This document shows, in pieces, positions 7,241 through 15,430 of a DNA stretch of 15,686 nucleotides. Numbering within the stretch: the first letter of the stretch is position 1; each line of letters begins with the position of its first letter. Both the position numbers and the translations under genes were made by a program. This stretch comes from an uncultured Clostridia bacterium (lineage in GTDB: Bacteria; Bacillota; Clostridia; Oscillospirales; Acutalibacteraceae). Location: contig CALFTN010000015.1 of assembly GCA_937916395.1 (NCBI GenBank), positions 1 to 15,686 on the forward strand. Direction: 5' to 3'. The notes beneath the pieces were generated by a model that made no database searches, was not told where the DNA came from, and saw only the letters and a program-made list of their open reading frames with translations.

Positions 7241-8534
7241 TTAAACCATCAGTTGCAGGGTTATCCAACAATTTTCCATCCTCGCTAAATCTCGAACCAT
7301 GACAAGGGCAATCCCAGCTTCTTTCTGCCTGATTCCATTTGAGGGCACAGCCCAAATGTGGGCAACGTGGTGTGGTAGGATTTAAGAGGTTTATTGTACT
7401 TTCGATAATATTTGTAAATAATTGTGCAGTGCGCATCTTTCTTGAAGGAGAATATAGGTTGCTATATTCATTCTCATTTCCCATAATTAAATCAGAAAGC
7501 AAATTTGCAGCAACCATTGATGAAGTCATTCCCCATTTGTTAAAGCCTGTTGCAACAAATATATCAGGCGTTTTTTTAGAATATTGACCGATATAAGGAA
7601 TACCATCAAGTGACATACAGTCCTGTGTTGCCCATCTTGTTACTTCTTTTGCTGATGAATAAAAACGATTTTTAAATTTTGTCAATTCATACCAGTTTCC
7701 ACCTTCTTTTCCTGTTCTATGAGAACCACCACCTAATAAAAGTAGGTCGTTATACATTCTGAAAGAGAGGCCAGTTGTATTTTCATCAATATACATACCA
7801 TCAATCTTTTTTGCACCTTGTAATGCAATAACGTAAGAGCGGTCCTGGTAGAGTTTTAAAGGATAAAGACCAAATTTATTAAAAATCGGAAAATGTGTGG
7901 CGACAATTGTTTTATTTGCTGTAATTTTTCCACCATTAGTTACGTATCCGTCGCCATCAAAAGCCAAAACCTTTGTATCTTCATAAATTTCCAGGTCTTT
8001 AACAACTGCTTGAACAAATTTTAGTGGGTTAAACTGTGCCTGGTTTTTGAATTTAATTGCACCTGCTATGCTGAATGGCAAATCAAGCTCATTTACACAT
8101 TCAAAATCTGCATTAATTTTATCAAGAATTTCACATTCTTTATTAATTTTATCACTTCTGTTCAATGAATAAACAAATGCATCCTTTTCCTCAAAATCAC
8201 AAGCAATGTTTTTACACTTGTTTTTAAATTCTTTCAGAGCTTCCTGATTTGATTTATAATACATTTCTGCTAATTCAGAACCGAAGACATTGCTTATCTT
8301 ACTATAAATCAAACCGTGCTGTGACGTAATTTTAGCAGTTGTATTAAGCGTCACACCACTACAAATTTTATCTGCTTCAACCAAAGCATATTGCACACCT
8401 AATTCTTTCAATTTGCAAGCTAAAAGTATCCCGGTTAAGCCACCACCAATTATAAGAACATCGGTTTTTAAATTCCTTTTAAGTGGCTCAAAGCTTGGCA
8501 AATTAACAGTCGAATTCCAAATTGAGTTAATCAT
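7218..8534 (-). CDS. FAD-dependent oxidoreductase with C-terminal Rieske [2Fe-2S] domain
   Basis: A soluble flavoprotein of 438 aa combining a DAO-type FAD oxidase (residues 1-~360) with a C-terminal Rieske domain, the arrangement of Bacillus YhfW-like proteins. The Rossmann motif GGGLTG is at 30-35, with the acidic ribose-binding residue (LVEAD) near 53. The Rieske site is complete: CPHLGC (Cys391, His393, Cys396) and CPCHGS (Cys409, Cys411, His412). Cys391, His393, Cys409 and His412 would hold the cluster, and Cys396/Cys411 match the disulfide pair of high-potential Rieske proteins. The substrate is unknown, probably an amine or small amino acid. The ATG at 8534 has GGTGAT four bases upstream. 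The alternative GTG at 8558 directly follows the spoIVA terminator T-run and has no ribosome site. No separate promoter is evident. Confidence 0.87.
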   Translation of the reverse strand: MINSIWNSTVNLPSFEPLKRNLKTDVLIIGGGLTGILLACKLKELGVQYALVEADKICSGVTLNTTAKITSQHGLIYSKISNVFGSELAEMYYKSNQEALKEFKNKCKNIACDFEEKDAFVYSLNRSDKINKECEILDKINADFECVNELDLPFSIAGAIKFKNQAQFNPLKFVQAVVKDLEIYEDTKVLAFDGDGYVTNGGKITANKTIVATHFPIFNKFGLYPLKLYQDRSYVIALQGAKKIDGMYIDENTTGLSFRMYNDLLLLGGGSHRTGKEGGNWYELTKFKNRFYSSAKEVTRWATQDCMSLDGIPYIGQYSKKTPDIFVATGFNKWGMTSSMVAANLLSDLIMGNENEYSNLYSPSRKMRTAQLFTNIIESTINLLNPTTPRCPHLGCALKWNQAERSWDCPCHGSRFSEDGKLLDNPATDGLKIKHRNQ

Positions 8535-8558
8535 AAAATCACCAGAATTAGTATGCAC

Positions 8559-8591
8559 AAAAAAATTAAGGATAGCAAAAGCTATCCTTAA
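8559..8591 (-). terminator. Intrinsic terminator after spoIVA
   Basis: On the minus strand an 11-bp perfect stem (8566-8576 with 8581-8591) with a TTTT loop is followed by seven T's (8559-8565). It sits 3 bases past the spoIVA stop and only 24 bases before the Rieske oxidoreductase start. Confidence 0.85.
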
Positions 8592-8594
8592 AAT

Positions 8595-10073
8595 TCATAA
8601 AATTATGCAAATTAAACCGCTACAACCCTCGTTAATAATTTTTTCTAAAGTTTCTTGAATTTTACCTCGTGCATCCTGTGGCATGTGGCAAAGCTTGTTA
8701 CGAAGACCTTCGTTAACAAGTTCATTTAAAGATTTACCGAAAATGTCAGACTCCCATATTTTTAGTGGGTCTTCTTCAAATTCATTAAGAAGATATTTAA
8801 TTAACTCTTCAGACTGGCTTTCAGTACCAACAACTGGTGCAACCTCGGTTTCTATATCCGCTTTTAAAAGATGAATTGACGGAGCTGATGCTGAAAGTCT
8901 TACACCGTATCGACCACCTTGTTTTACAATTTCAGGTTCTTTAAGTGTTAATTCATCAATATCAGGCATAACAATTCCGTAGCCAGTTGCCTCTACTTCT
9001 TCTAAAGCATTTTCAAGACGGTCATATTTCTTTTTAATCTTTGCTAAATCATTAAGACAATTAACAAGCCCTTGCTCATTTCCAATTTCTAGACCTGTTT
9101 GCTCTTCAATAATTTTATAAAATAATTCACCTTCTAAAGCTGTACCAATTTTTGCAGTACCTTTTCCTAAATCAATCGAGTTAATTGTTGCAGAATTTAT
9201 ATATTCATTTGTTTCAATGCCAAGTAAAAGCGAACCAATATCTGCAACACAATTGATACTTTCTGATGAGGTCTTCACTGAATTACTAAGTGAAGAACGA
9301 AGCCAATGCTCTCGCTCTAAAGACATTACCCATGATGGTAATTCCACACAAATTTCACTCACAGGAAAACGATATAAAACACTTCTTAAAATTTCTGTTA
9401 TTTCGTTTTCGGATAACTCAAGACAATTCACAGGAATTACAGGAACTGAATATTTTTCTGACAGCGAAACTGAAAGCGCTTTTACCGTTTCACTTTCAGG
9501 TGTTAATGAATTCAATATCATAACAAAAGGCTTGTTAATTTCTTTTAATTCATTTATTACACGCTCTTCTGCTTCTTCATATTCATCGCGAGGAATTTCT
9601 GTAATTGAACCATCCGTAGTAACAACAAGACCTATTGTAGAATGTTCTGTAATAACCTTTTCAGTACCAATTTCAGCAGCCATATTAAAAGGTATTTCTT
9701 CTTCAAACCACGGAGTTTTAACCATTCGAGGTTGTTCATTTTCAATATAACCTAAAGAACTTGGTACTATGTAACCGACGCAATCAATAAGCCTTACGTT
9801 AAGTGAAGATTTTTCTGGCAATTCAATTTTAACAGCTTCTTCTGGAATGAATTTGGGCTCAGTTGTCATAATTGTTCTGCCAGCAGCAGATTGTGGTAAT
9901 TCATCCTGTGCTCTTTCTTTTTTATGCGCACTATCAATGTTAGGTATAACCAAAGTTTCCATAAACCTTTTAATAAATGTGGATTTACCAGTTCTTACGG
10001 GTCCTACAACACCTATATAAATATCACCGCCTGTTCTGGTTTCAATATCCTGATAGATAGTAGTATCTGTCAT
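8595..10073 (-). CDS. spoIVA: Stage IV sporulation protein A, coat basement-layer ATPase
   Basis: The structural ATPase that polymerises on the forespore surface and anchors spore coat and cortex assembly; it acts in the mother cell. At 492 aa it has the same length as the Bacillus subtilis protein, and key residues fall at the same numbers. The Walker A is GPVRTGKS at 24-31 (Lys30), the sensor threonines are Thr70-Thr71 in GRTIMTTEPKFIP, and the Walker B-like Asp97 is in RLIDCVGYI. The C-terminus ends GLICIIL, the conserved tail needed for localisation. The ATG at 10073 is preceded by AAGGGGGAAGGA. A sigma-E-type promoter lies upstream and a strong terminator downstream, so the gene appears monocistronic. 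Its presence indicates that the host forms, or descends from formers of, endospores. Confidence 0.97.
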   Translation of the reverse strand: MTDTTIYQDIETRTGGDIYIGVVGPVRTGKSTFIKRFMETLVIPNIDSAHKKERAQDELPQSAAGRTIMTTEPKFIPEEAVKIELPEKSSLNVRLIDCVGYIVPSSLGYIENEQPRMVKTPWFEEEIPFNMAAEIGTEKVITEHSTIGLVVTTDGSITEIPRDEYEEAEERVINELKEINKPFVMILNSLTPESETVKALSVSLSEKYSVPVIPVNCLELSENEITEILRSVLYRFPVSEICVELPSWVMSLEREHWLRSSLSNSVKTSSESINCVADIGSLLLGIETNEYINSATINSIDLGKGTAKIGTALEGELFYKIIEEQTGLEIGNEQGLVNCLNDLAKIKKKYDRLENALEEVEATGYGIVMPDIDELTLKEPEIVKQGGRYGVRLSASAPSIHLLKADIETEVAPVVGTESQSEELIKYLLNEFEEDPLKIWESDIFGKSLNELVNEGLRNKLCHMPQDARGKIQETLEKIINEGCSGLICIIL

Positions 10074-10110
10074 AAGTCCTTCCCCCTTGTACTTTCTTTA
10101 TCTTCTCTAC

Positions 10111-10139
10111 AAGATATGTTGAAAATTATAGTAATATGA
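10111..10139 (-). promoter_or_regulatory. Sigma-E-type promoter of spoIVA
   Basis: On the minus strand TCATATT (10133-10139) and CATATCTT (10111-10118) are 14 bases apart. The sigma-E consensus is KMATATT, 14-15 bases, CATACANT, so the -35 is perfect and the -10 matches in six of seven fixed bases or close to it. This fits the known mother-cell control of spoIVA in Bacillus. No sigma-A boxes are seen on this strand. Confidence 0.65.
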
Positions 10140-10153
10140 CTCATATTTAACAT

Positions 10154-10182
10154 TTGACATAACATACACATTGTAGTATAAT
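10154..10182 (+). promoter_or_regulatory. Perfect consensus sigma-A promoter of the MgtC-family gene
   Basis: TTGACA (10154-10159) and TATAAT (10177-10182) are separated by exactly 17 bases, the full vegetative consensus. The predicted start near 10189 leaves a leader of about 24 bases, just enough for the ribosome site, so no riboswitch controls it. Confidence 0.85.
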
Positions 10183-10212
10183 AATCCAATATTAAACAAA
10201 GGAGTAATAACT

Positions 10213-10899
10213 TTGAAAGAGATGTTATTTGAAGTCCTTAATGACTTCCATGTGGCGTTACCATACCTCTGTAGGTTAGTGGTTTCAGCAATTTGTGGTG
10301 CTGGAATCGGTCTTGAAAGAACTTTCAGACAAAAAGAAGCTGGTCTTAGAACTCACATTATTGTTGCTCTCGGTTCTGCACTTATGATGATTGTTAGTAA
10401 ATATGGTTTCTTTGATTTATTTCTTTATGACAACGTTAAGTTTGACGGCTCAAGACTTGCCGCAAATATTATTACTGGTGTCAGCTTTTTAGGTAGTGGT
10501 ATTATTATTTATAAAGGCTCTATTAAAGGTCTTACAACTGCCGCTGGTATCTGGGCAACCGCTGGTATTGGTCTTGCAATTGGTGCTGGTATGTATGGTA
10601 TAGGTGTTTATGCAACTATTGTTCTTCTTCTTATTCAGATTTTCATTCATAAATTTGTACCAATTGAAAACACAGTTGCTACTGAAATTAAATTAAAAAT
10701 TAAAAATGACCCTGTTGCTCTTGACCATGTTGAAGAAATTCTTCATAAAAAAGGCGTTGATATTATGTCGACGGATATTGAGAAAAAAGATAATTTAATT
10801 TATTGTAAATTTGATTTAAAAACACACAACAGTTTTTCATTTAAAGAAATTAAAGAGATTTTGAAAGATGATGAATATATAGTTTCGATTTCGCTTTAA
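10213..10899 (+). CDS. MgtC/SapB-family inner-membrane protein
   Basis: An integral membrane protein of 228 aa. Residues ~15-150 form the MgtC/SapB domain with about four or five helices and the family signature GLERTFRQKEAGLRTH (33-48), followed by GVSFLGSG and a Gly/Ala-rich helix pair. The C-terminal ~75 residues are soluble and fit the ACT-like domain of longer MgtC proteins. MgtC homologues are linked to Mg2+ limitation, membrane potential or ATP-synthase control in other bacteria; the role here is unknown. The start is TTG at 10213, chosen because AAAGGAG (10198-10204) lies eight bases upstream; an ATG at 10222 would be spaced too far. The leader is too short for the Mg2+-sensing leader seen in enterobacterial mgtC. 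It is divergent from spoIVA. Confidence 0.92.
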   Translation: MKEMLFEVLNDFHVALPYLCRLVVSAICGAGIGLERTFRQKEAGLRTHIIVALGSALMMIVSKYGFFDLFLYDNVKFDGSRLAANIITGVSFLGSGIIIYKGSIKGLTTAAGIWATAGIGLAIGAGMYGIGVYATIVLLLIQIFIHKFVPIENTVATEIKLKIKNDPVALDHVEEILHKKGVDIMSTDIEKKDNLIYCKFDLKTHNSFSFKEIKEILKDDEYIVSISL

Positions 10900-10927
10900 T
10901 TAGTTGCTAGTATTATAAAAACAAATG

Positions 10928-10980
10928 CATCCTATCATTCGGTTTTTTAGTAAGCCAATTGATAGGATGTTTTGATTTTT
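10928..10980. terminator. Bidirectional terminator between MgtC-family gene and DUF3592-like gene
   Basis: CATCCTATCA (10928-10937) pairs with TGATAGGATG (10960-10969) around a 22-base loop that can form a further GG/CC pairing. It is followed by TTTTGATTTTT on the plus strand; the minus strand has a weaker T-rich exit. Confidence 0.7.
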
Positions 10981-10986
10981 ATGTTA

Positions 10987-11454
10987 TTAAACTCCACCTA
11001 AACAGTTAATTACAATTATAGCAACTGCAATTGGTATTATGTAATAAAGAATTAAAGAATAGTTTTGTTTGTATTCATACGCAGTAAATGTTTTTCGTGG
11101 AGAATTTATATAATAAAGCGTCACATCAAAAGGTGGAGCTACCTTATTCATATATTTGTATTTGTATTCTTTACCATCGACTTCATATGTATATGTTGCG
11201 TGATACCAACTATTAACAGAATGAGGATCATCATCCCAGTATTTTATTCTCTTACCTTTTACAATATGACCGAGACTCTTTGCTTTTTCAACCTTTTTAT
11301 TCTTTTTAGTTTTTTTCTTCATAAGTTTTATTTCAATAATAAATACTATGATAGCAGCAATAACTCCACACATAACATTAAAGTTAAAAACAGAGGTAAA
11401 AAATTCTTCTAATAAACTTGTAAATTCTTCAAATAAACTCGTAAATTCATCCAT
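10987..11454 (-). CDS. Small two-helix membrane protein with DUF3592-like domain
   Basis: A 155-aa protein. Residues 1-24 are three imperfect seven-residue repeats (EFTSLFE, EFTSLLE, EFFTSVF), then a membrane helix at ~27-43, a very basic stretch (KLMKKKTKKNKK, 43-54), a soluble segment of ~75 residues, and a second helix at ~131-152. The soluble part (YHATYTYEVDGKEYKYKY, then VTLYYINSPRKTF) resembles DUF3592, an uncharacterised beta-rich domain between two helices. The start ATG at 11454 follows AAAGGCGGT. It lies 27 bases after the radical SAM gene with no terminator or promoter between, so it is the last gene of the lysine-riboswitch operon. Function is unknown. Confidence 0.75.
   Translation of the reverse strand: MDEFTSLFEEFTSLLEEFFTSVFNFNVMCGVIAAIIVFIIEIKLMKKKTKKNKKVEKAKSLGHIVKGKRIKYWDDDPHSVNSWYHATYTYEVDGKEYKYKYMNKVAPPFDVTLYYINSPRKTFTAYEYKQNYSLILYYIIPIAVAIIVINCLGGV
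11411..11452 (-). repeat. Two tandem 21-bp repeats at the start of the DUF3592-like gene
   Basis: Units 11411-11431 and 11432-11452 match at 18 of 21 bases; a decayed third copy precedes them at about 11390-11410. Each encodes seven residues, giving the heptad-like N-terminal repeat of the protein. Such repeats can expand or contract by slippage without changing the frame. Confidence 0.75.
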
Positions 11455-11481
11455 TATAATACCGCCTTTAAAATTTCTATT

Positions 11482-13149
11482 TTAATTCTCAGATAAATTC
11501 ATATCATCTAAATTATAAAACTTACCACTAAATCTACCAAAAAAGTCTTTTTCGCTATTCTGGTTTACTACGAATACTCTATTGGTTTTGTAGAGTATTG
11601 CAATTTTATTGTGTTCACCTTTTATGTTTGCAAAGCGTTTTTTTACTTTTTTATAGAGTGGGTCATTTACTTTAAATATTTCTGGTATTTGTAAAGCAGA
11701 TGAACAAGAAAGCAAATCACAAAGAATTGTTTCTCTCAACATTTCTTCATCTGCAAATTCTTTAAAGAAATAATAAATATGAACTGCATAATCCGAAAGA
11801 TTCATTTTAGTTCCGTCTATTTCATTACCAAACTGATAGAAAAGCTGGAATGGTGTAAAAATTTTATTACTTATTAAATAATCAAGTGTAAATAAAAATC
11901 TTCCACTGTTATAAAGTCTTTCTAATGCATCTTCACATTTTTTTAGTTTTTTAATTTCATCACTTGAAAGCCATGGAGTTTCAGTAACCTCATAAGGTGG
12001 TTTCTGAAGATATTTACAAGGATATTTTTCGGGATTCTCACGCATATCTGCACCATAAAGGAGCTTTAAAAAGCCCATTTGGAGCATATTAGCACCCAAA
12101 GAGTAACCAATATCAAAACTTCTTTCAAAACTCTTTAAATCCTCACCTGTTAACCCTGCAATCAAATCAATATGAATGTGCATATTGTTAAAAGAAATTA
12201 AACGTTTAATGTTCTCAACAAGCTTTTTAGTATCAGTTTTACGATTAATTGCTTTTAAGGTATCCTCATTAAAAGACTGCATACCGATTTCTAATTGAAA
12301 TAAGCCTTTAGGTGCTTTTTCTAAAATTTCAAAAGTTTCTTCTTTTAAAATATCCCCTGCTATTTCAAAGTGAAAACATACATTTTCTGGGATTTTTGTG
12401 CCACGATTCTCTAAAATAAACTCAATAATTTCGTTAGCTCTTTTTACATTAGCATTAAAAGTTCTGTCAATAAATTTAACTGTCTGTGTACCACTGTTTG
12501 CAACTTTAACAATATCTTCTTTAACTTTTTCCAAATCAAAAAATCTTAAAGGTGAAGTGTTACCAGAAAGGCAAAAAGCACATCTATAAGGGCAACCACG
12601 ACTTGTTTCAATATATGTGATTTTACCATTAAGGTTATTGAAATATTCATCTGTATATGGGCTTACCGGTGTACCCGAGTATTCTTTTTCAGGAATTGAA
12701 ATAATTTTTTTGTTTTCCCTATAAGACAATCCGGCAACAGATGATAAATCACCATTTTCAAAAAGTACGTCTAACAATAACGGGTAAGTTTCTTCACCCT
12801 CACCAGAAAGAACATAATCAATAAAACTATAATTTTCTAAAACATTTTTAGCTCTGTAAGAAACTTCTGGACCACCTAAAATAATGGTAATATTACTTTT
12901 ATTTTTTATATATTTACAGGCTTCAAGTGTCTTTTCAATATTCCATATATAACACGAGAAAGAAAGTATCTCAGGGCTTTCACCTAAGATACTTTCTGCA
13001 AAGTCTATTATGTTACTGTTTATTGTACATTCCATAACTTTTACTTCGTGTTTTGTATTGGCGTTATTTTTAACACCAGAAAACAAGCACCACGGTGCTA
13101 AAGATGAATGAACATATTTTGAATTAAGGCAAGAAATTATTACTTTCAT
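11482..13149 (-). CDS. B12-binding radical SAM protein with DUF4080 domain
   Basis: A 555-aa radical SAM enzyme of the cobalamin-binding class. Residues 1-~135 form a B12-binding-like Rossmann domain (ILGGPEVSYRA at 90-100, then DYVLSGEGE at 111-119). The radical SAM core follows, with the cluster motif C-P-Y-R-C-A-F-C giving Cys186, Cys190 and Cys193, and the C-terminal ~170 residues match DUF4080. There is no clear DxHxxG base-off cobalamin motif, so B12 binding may be weak or absent. The substrate of DUF4080 proteins is not known to me; methylation or another radical modification is possible. Its ATG directly abuts the lysA stop (TAA-ATG, zero spacing) with no good ribosome site, so translation probably depends on coupling to lysA. 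It falls within the lysine-riboswitch operon. Confidence 0.9.
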   Translation of the reverse strand: MKVIISCLNSKYVHSSLAPWCLFSGVKNNANTKHEVKVMECTINSNIIDFAESILGESPEILSFSCYIWNIEKTLEACKYIKNKSNITIILGGPEVSYRAKNVLENYSFIDYVLSGEGEETYPLLLDVLFENGDLSSVAGLSYRENKKIISIPEKEYSGTPVSPYTDEYFNNLNGKITYIETSRGCPYRCAFCLSGNTSPLRFFDLEKVKEDIVKVANSGTQTVKFIDRTFNANVKRANEIIEFILENRGTKIPENVCFHFEIAGDILKEETFEILEKAPKGLFQLEIGMQSFNEDTLKAINRKTDTKKLVENIKRLISFNNMHIHIDLIAGLTGEDLKSFERSFDIGYSLGANMLQMGFLKLLYGADMRENPEKYPCKYLQKPPYEVTETPWLSSDEIKKLKKCEDALERLYNSGRFLFTLDYLISNKIFTPFQLFYQFGNEIDGTKMNLSDYAVHIYYFFKEFADEEMLRETILCDLLSCSSALQIPEIFKVNDPLYKKVKKRFANIKGEHNKIAILYKTNRVFVVNQNSEKDFFGRFSGKFYNLDDMNLSEN

Positions 13150-14454
13150 TTAAACATCATTTCTTATAATATCGTCTAAGGTTTCTCTTTTAACTGCAAC
13201 ATAATCATCATTGCCGTTAATCATTACAACCGGTAATTTAGGTATTCTGTTATAGTTAGATGACATTGAGTAATTATAAGCGCCTGTTGTAAGCACAGCA
13301 ATTAAATCACCGCGTTTTATTGATGATGGCAAACTAACATTTTCTTGTAAAATGTCACCACTTTCACAGCAACGACCTACAAGACTACATTTAAAATCAC
13401 ATTTTTCTTCTGCTTTAGAAGCAGCAATTACTGTATAGCTTGATTTATAAAGCGCGAAACGTGGGTTATCTGTCATACCACCATCAACCGCAACATAATT
13501 TTTGTAGCCGTCAATAATTTTAACTGTATTGGCAGTATAAAGTGTAATGCCAGCATCTGCTACAATACTTCTGCCTGGCTCCATTCTGACACTTGGCTCT
13601 TTAATACCTAATTCAGCGCATTTTTTCTTATAAAACTCTGCAACCTCTTTAATGTTATCTTCAATATCTAAATATGGGTCACTCTGAACATAACGTACGC
13701 CATAACCACCACCAAGGTCGAGAATTTCTGTAATAAAACCGAATTTTTTATTCATATTTGAAACAAATTCTAACATCGTATCTGCAGAACGAATGAAAAC
13801 ATCTGAATCAAAAAGCTGAGAGCCAACGTGACAATGGAAACCTTTCAAATCTACATTTTCACGTTTTAAAGCTTCGCCAGTTATAAATTCACCAGCACCA
13901 GTTTCAATTGGAAAACCAAATTTCGAATCGACTTTACCAGTATTAACTGCTTCGTAGGTATGAGTATCAATACCCGGAGTGATTCTTATAAGCACCTTTT
14001 GCTTAATACCTTTTTTACCAGCAAAGTAATCAATTGCATCAAGCTCCTCAATATTATCAATTACAAAATAACCAATATTCTGAGAAATTGCGTATTCAAC
14101 ATCGTCATCTGTTTTGCTGTTTGAGTGAAAATACATTTCTTGTGGGTTTACACCAGCTTTAATTGCTGTGTATAACTCACCAACAGAAACAACATCAACA
14201 CCCATATTTTCAGATGAAACAATTTCATACATTCTTTTAAAAGAACACGCTTTACTTGCAAATAAAGCTTTTGCACCATTGCCAAAATATTTTGTTAAGC
14301 TTTCAGCATACTTTTTGCAATTTTTTCTTAATGTAACTTCATCCATTACATAAAGTGGTGTTTTGTATTTTGATGCAATTTCCTTCGTACTTCTGCCACC
14401 AAAATACAACTCATTATTTTTAATTTCGAGATTGCTACAAATTAAATTGCTCAT
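13150..14454 (-). CDS. lysA: Diaminopimelate decarboxylase
   Basis: Catalyses the last step of lysine synthesis, meso-diaminopimelate to L-lysine plus CO2, as a cytoplasmic PLP enzyme of the alanine-racemase fold (434 aa, typical). The PLP lysine is Lys68 in ALFASKA. The phosphate/substrate site includes HCHVGSQ (207-213) and GGGYG (248-252), EPGR is at 292-295, and the catalytic Cys of the partner subunit is in GRCCESGDIL (Cys363-Glu364). The C-terminal GAYNYSMSSNYN (391-402) is characteristic of LysA and separates it from ornithine/arginine decarboxylases. The start codon overlaps the dapA stop by four bases (ATGA) with AAGGT upstream, so translation is coupled. Expression is expected to fall when lysine is plentiful. 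Confidence 0.97.
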   Translation of the reverse strand: MSNLICSNLEIKNNELYFGGRSTKEIASKYKTPLYVMDEVTLRKNCKKYAESLTKYFGNGAKALFASKACSFKRMYEIVSSENMGVDVVSVGELYTAIKAGVNPQEMYFHSNSKTDDDVEYAISQNIGYFVIDNIEELDAIDYFAGKKGIKQKVLIRITPGIDTHTYEAVNTGKVDSKFGFPIETGAGEFITGEALKRENVDLKGFHCHVGSQLFDSDVFIRSADTMLEFVSNMNKKFGFITEILDLGGGYGVRYVQSDPYLDIEDNIKEVAEFYKKKCAELGIKEPSVRMEPGRSIVADAGITLYTANTVKIIDGYKNYVAVDGGMTDNPRFALYKSSYTVIAASKAEEKCDFKCSLVGRCCESGDILQENVSLPSSIKRGDLIAVLTTGAYNYSMSSNYNRIPKLPVVMINGNDDYVAVKRETLDDIIRNDV

Positions 14455-15338
14455 ACATTAAGACCTTGTTCTCTCATAAGTAATAATAATTTTTCTTCGT
14501 TATCTTTTTCCATAGAAGTAAGTGGTAATCTTAAATAATTCTCACCAAAGCCCATAGCAGCTGTTGCAGCTTTTGCTGGAATTGGATTAACTTCACAGAA
14601 AAGAGCATTAATAAGTGGAATTAATTCGAGTTGAATTTCTGCACTGCCTTTTACGTCTCCAGCAAAGAATTTATCGCACATTTCAACTGTCTTCTTAGGA
14701 AAAACATTTGAAAGAACTGAAATAACACCCTTACCACCTAATGAAAGAAGTGGAACAATTTGGTCATCATTACCAGAATAAACATCAATTTCGCCCTTAG
14801 TGAGTGAAATGAGTTCTGCAATTTGAGAAAAATTGCCACTTGCTTCTTTAATAGCAACAATGTTTGGGTGCTTTGCTAAAACTGCAACAGACTGTGGCAA
14901 AAGGTTGCAACCAGTTCTGGAAGGAACGTTATAAAGTATACAAGGCTTTGTTGAAGCATCTGCAATAGCAGTAAATGACTCAATTAAACCACGTTGAGTT
15001 GCTTTATTATAATAAGGTGTAACTAAAAGCATGGCATCACAACCAACTTCACAAGCATGCTTTGTGAGCTGAATTGCATAAGCAGTATCGTTAGAACCAG
15101 TTCCAGCAATTATAGGAACTCTTTTGTTTGCTCTTTTCACAGCAAATGCTAAAACATCTTTATGCTCTTCATCGGTAAGAGTAGAACCTTCACCAGTTGT
15201 ACCAGCAATAACTAAAGCATTAACGCCTTCTTCAATTTGCCAGTCAATAATTCTACCTAAATTCTCATAATCAATTCCATCTTTTGTCATTGGGGTAACT
15301 AAAGCTGTTGCTACACCAGTAAAAATTGTGTTACTCAT
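14451..15338 (-). CDS. dapA: 4-hydroxy-tetrahydrodipicolinate synthase
   Basis: The first committed enzyme of the diaminopimelate/lysine pathway, condensing pyruvate with aspartate semialdehyde; cytoplasmic, usually a homotetramer. At 295 aa it is full length. The TIM-barrel motifs are all present: GTTGEGSTL (46-54, Thr47-Thr48), TPYYNK (107-112), YNVPSRTG (136-143, catalytic Tyr136, Arg141) and the Schiff-base Lys164 in VAIKEASGN. The ATG at 15338 has AAGGAG (15347-15352) eight bases upstream. It is the first gene of an operon with lysA and two further genes, and a lysine riboswitch lies in its leader. dapB is not in the window. Confidence 0.97.
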   Translation of the reverse strand: MSNTIFTGVATALVTPMTKDGIDYENLGRIIDWQIEEGVNALVIAGTTGEGSTLTDEEHKDVLAFAVKRANKRVPIIAGTGSNDTAYAIQLTKHACEVGCDAMLLVTPYYNKATQRGLIESFTAIADASTKPCILYNVPSRTGCNLLPQSVAVLAKHPNIVAIKEASGNFSQIAELISLTKGEIDVYSGNDDQIVPLLSLGGKGVISVLSNVFPKKTVEMCDKFFAGDVKGSAEIQLELIPLINALFCEVNPIPAKAATAAMGFGENYLRLPLTSMEKDNEEKLLLLMREQGLNV

Positions 15339-15369
15339 AAATCTTTCTCCTTCAGGGACGAACCCAAAT

Positions 15370-15396
15370 AAAAAATAGTTGCCCGAAAAGCAACTA
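15370..15396 (-). terminator. Riboswitch-controlled terminator in the dapA leader
   Basis: On the minus strand TAGTTGC pairs with GCAACTA (15376-15396, 7-base loop), followed by six T's (15370-15375). The upstream CTATCTTAC (P1 3' arm plus next bases) can instead pair with GTAAGTAG, which includes the terminator's left arm, with one bulged base. That gives a mutually exclusive antiterminator: lysine bound means P1 closed and terminator formed. Confidence 0.75.
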
Positions 15397-15430
15397 CTTA
15401 CACTTTACGCAAATATGCATTAAATTGTAA

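Noticed and set aside
9217..9750. 177-aa plus-strand open frame
   Set aside because: It lies wholly opposite the clear spoIVA gene, has Ser/Thr-rich low-information composition, and has no ribosome site.
11065..11412. 115-aa plus-strand open frame rich in Phe and Ile
   Set aside because: Antisense to the DUF3592-like gene; its hydrophobic composition reflects the reverse complement of Lys/Glu codons.
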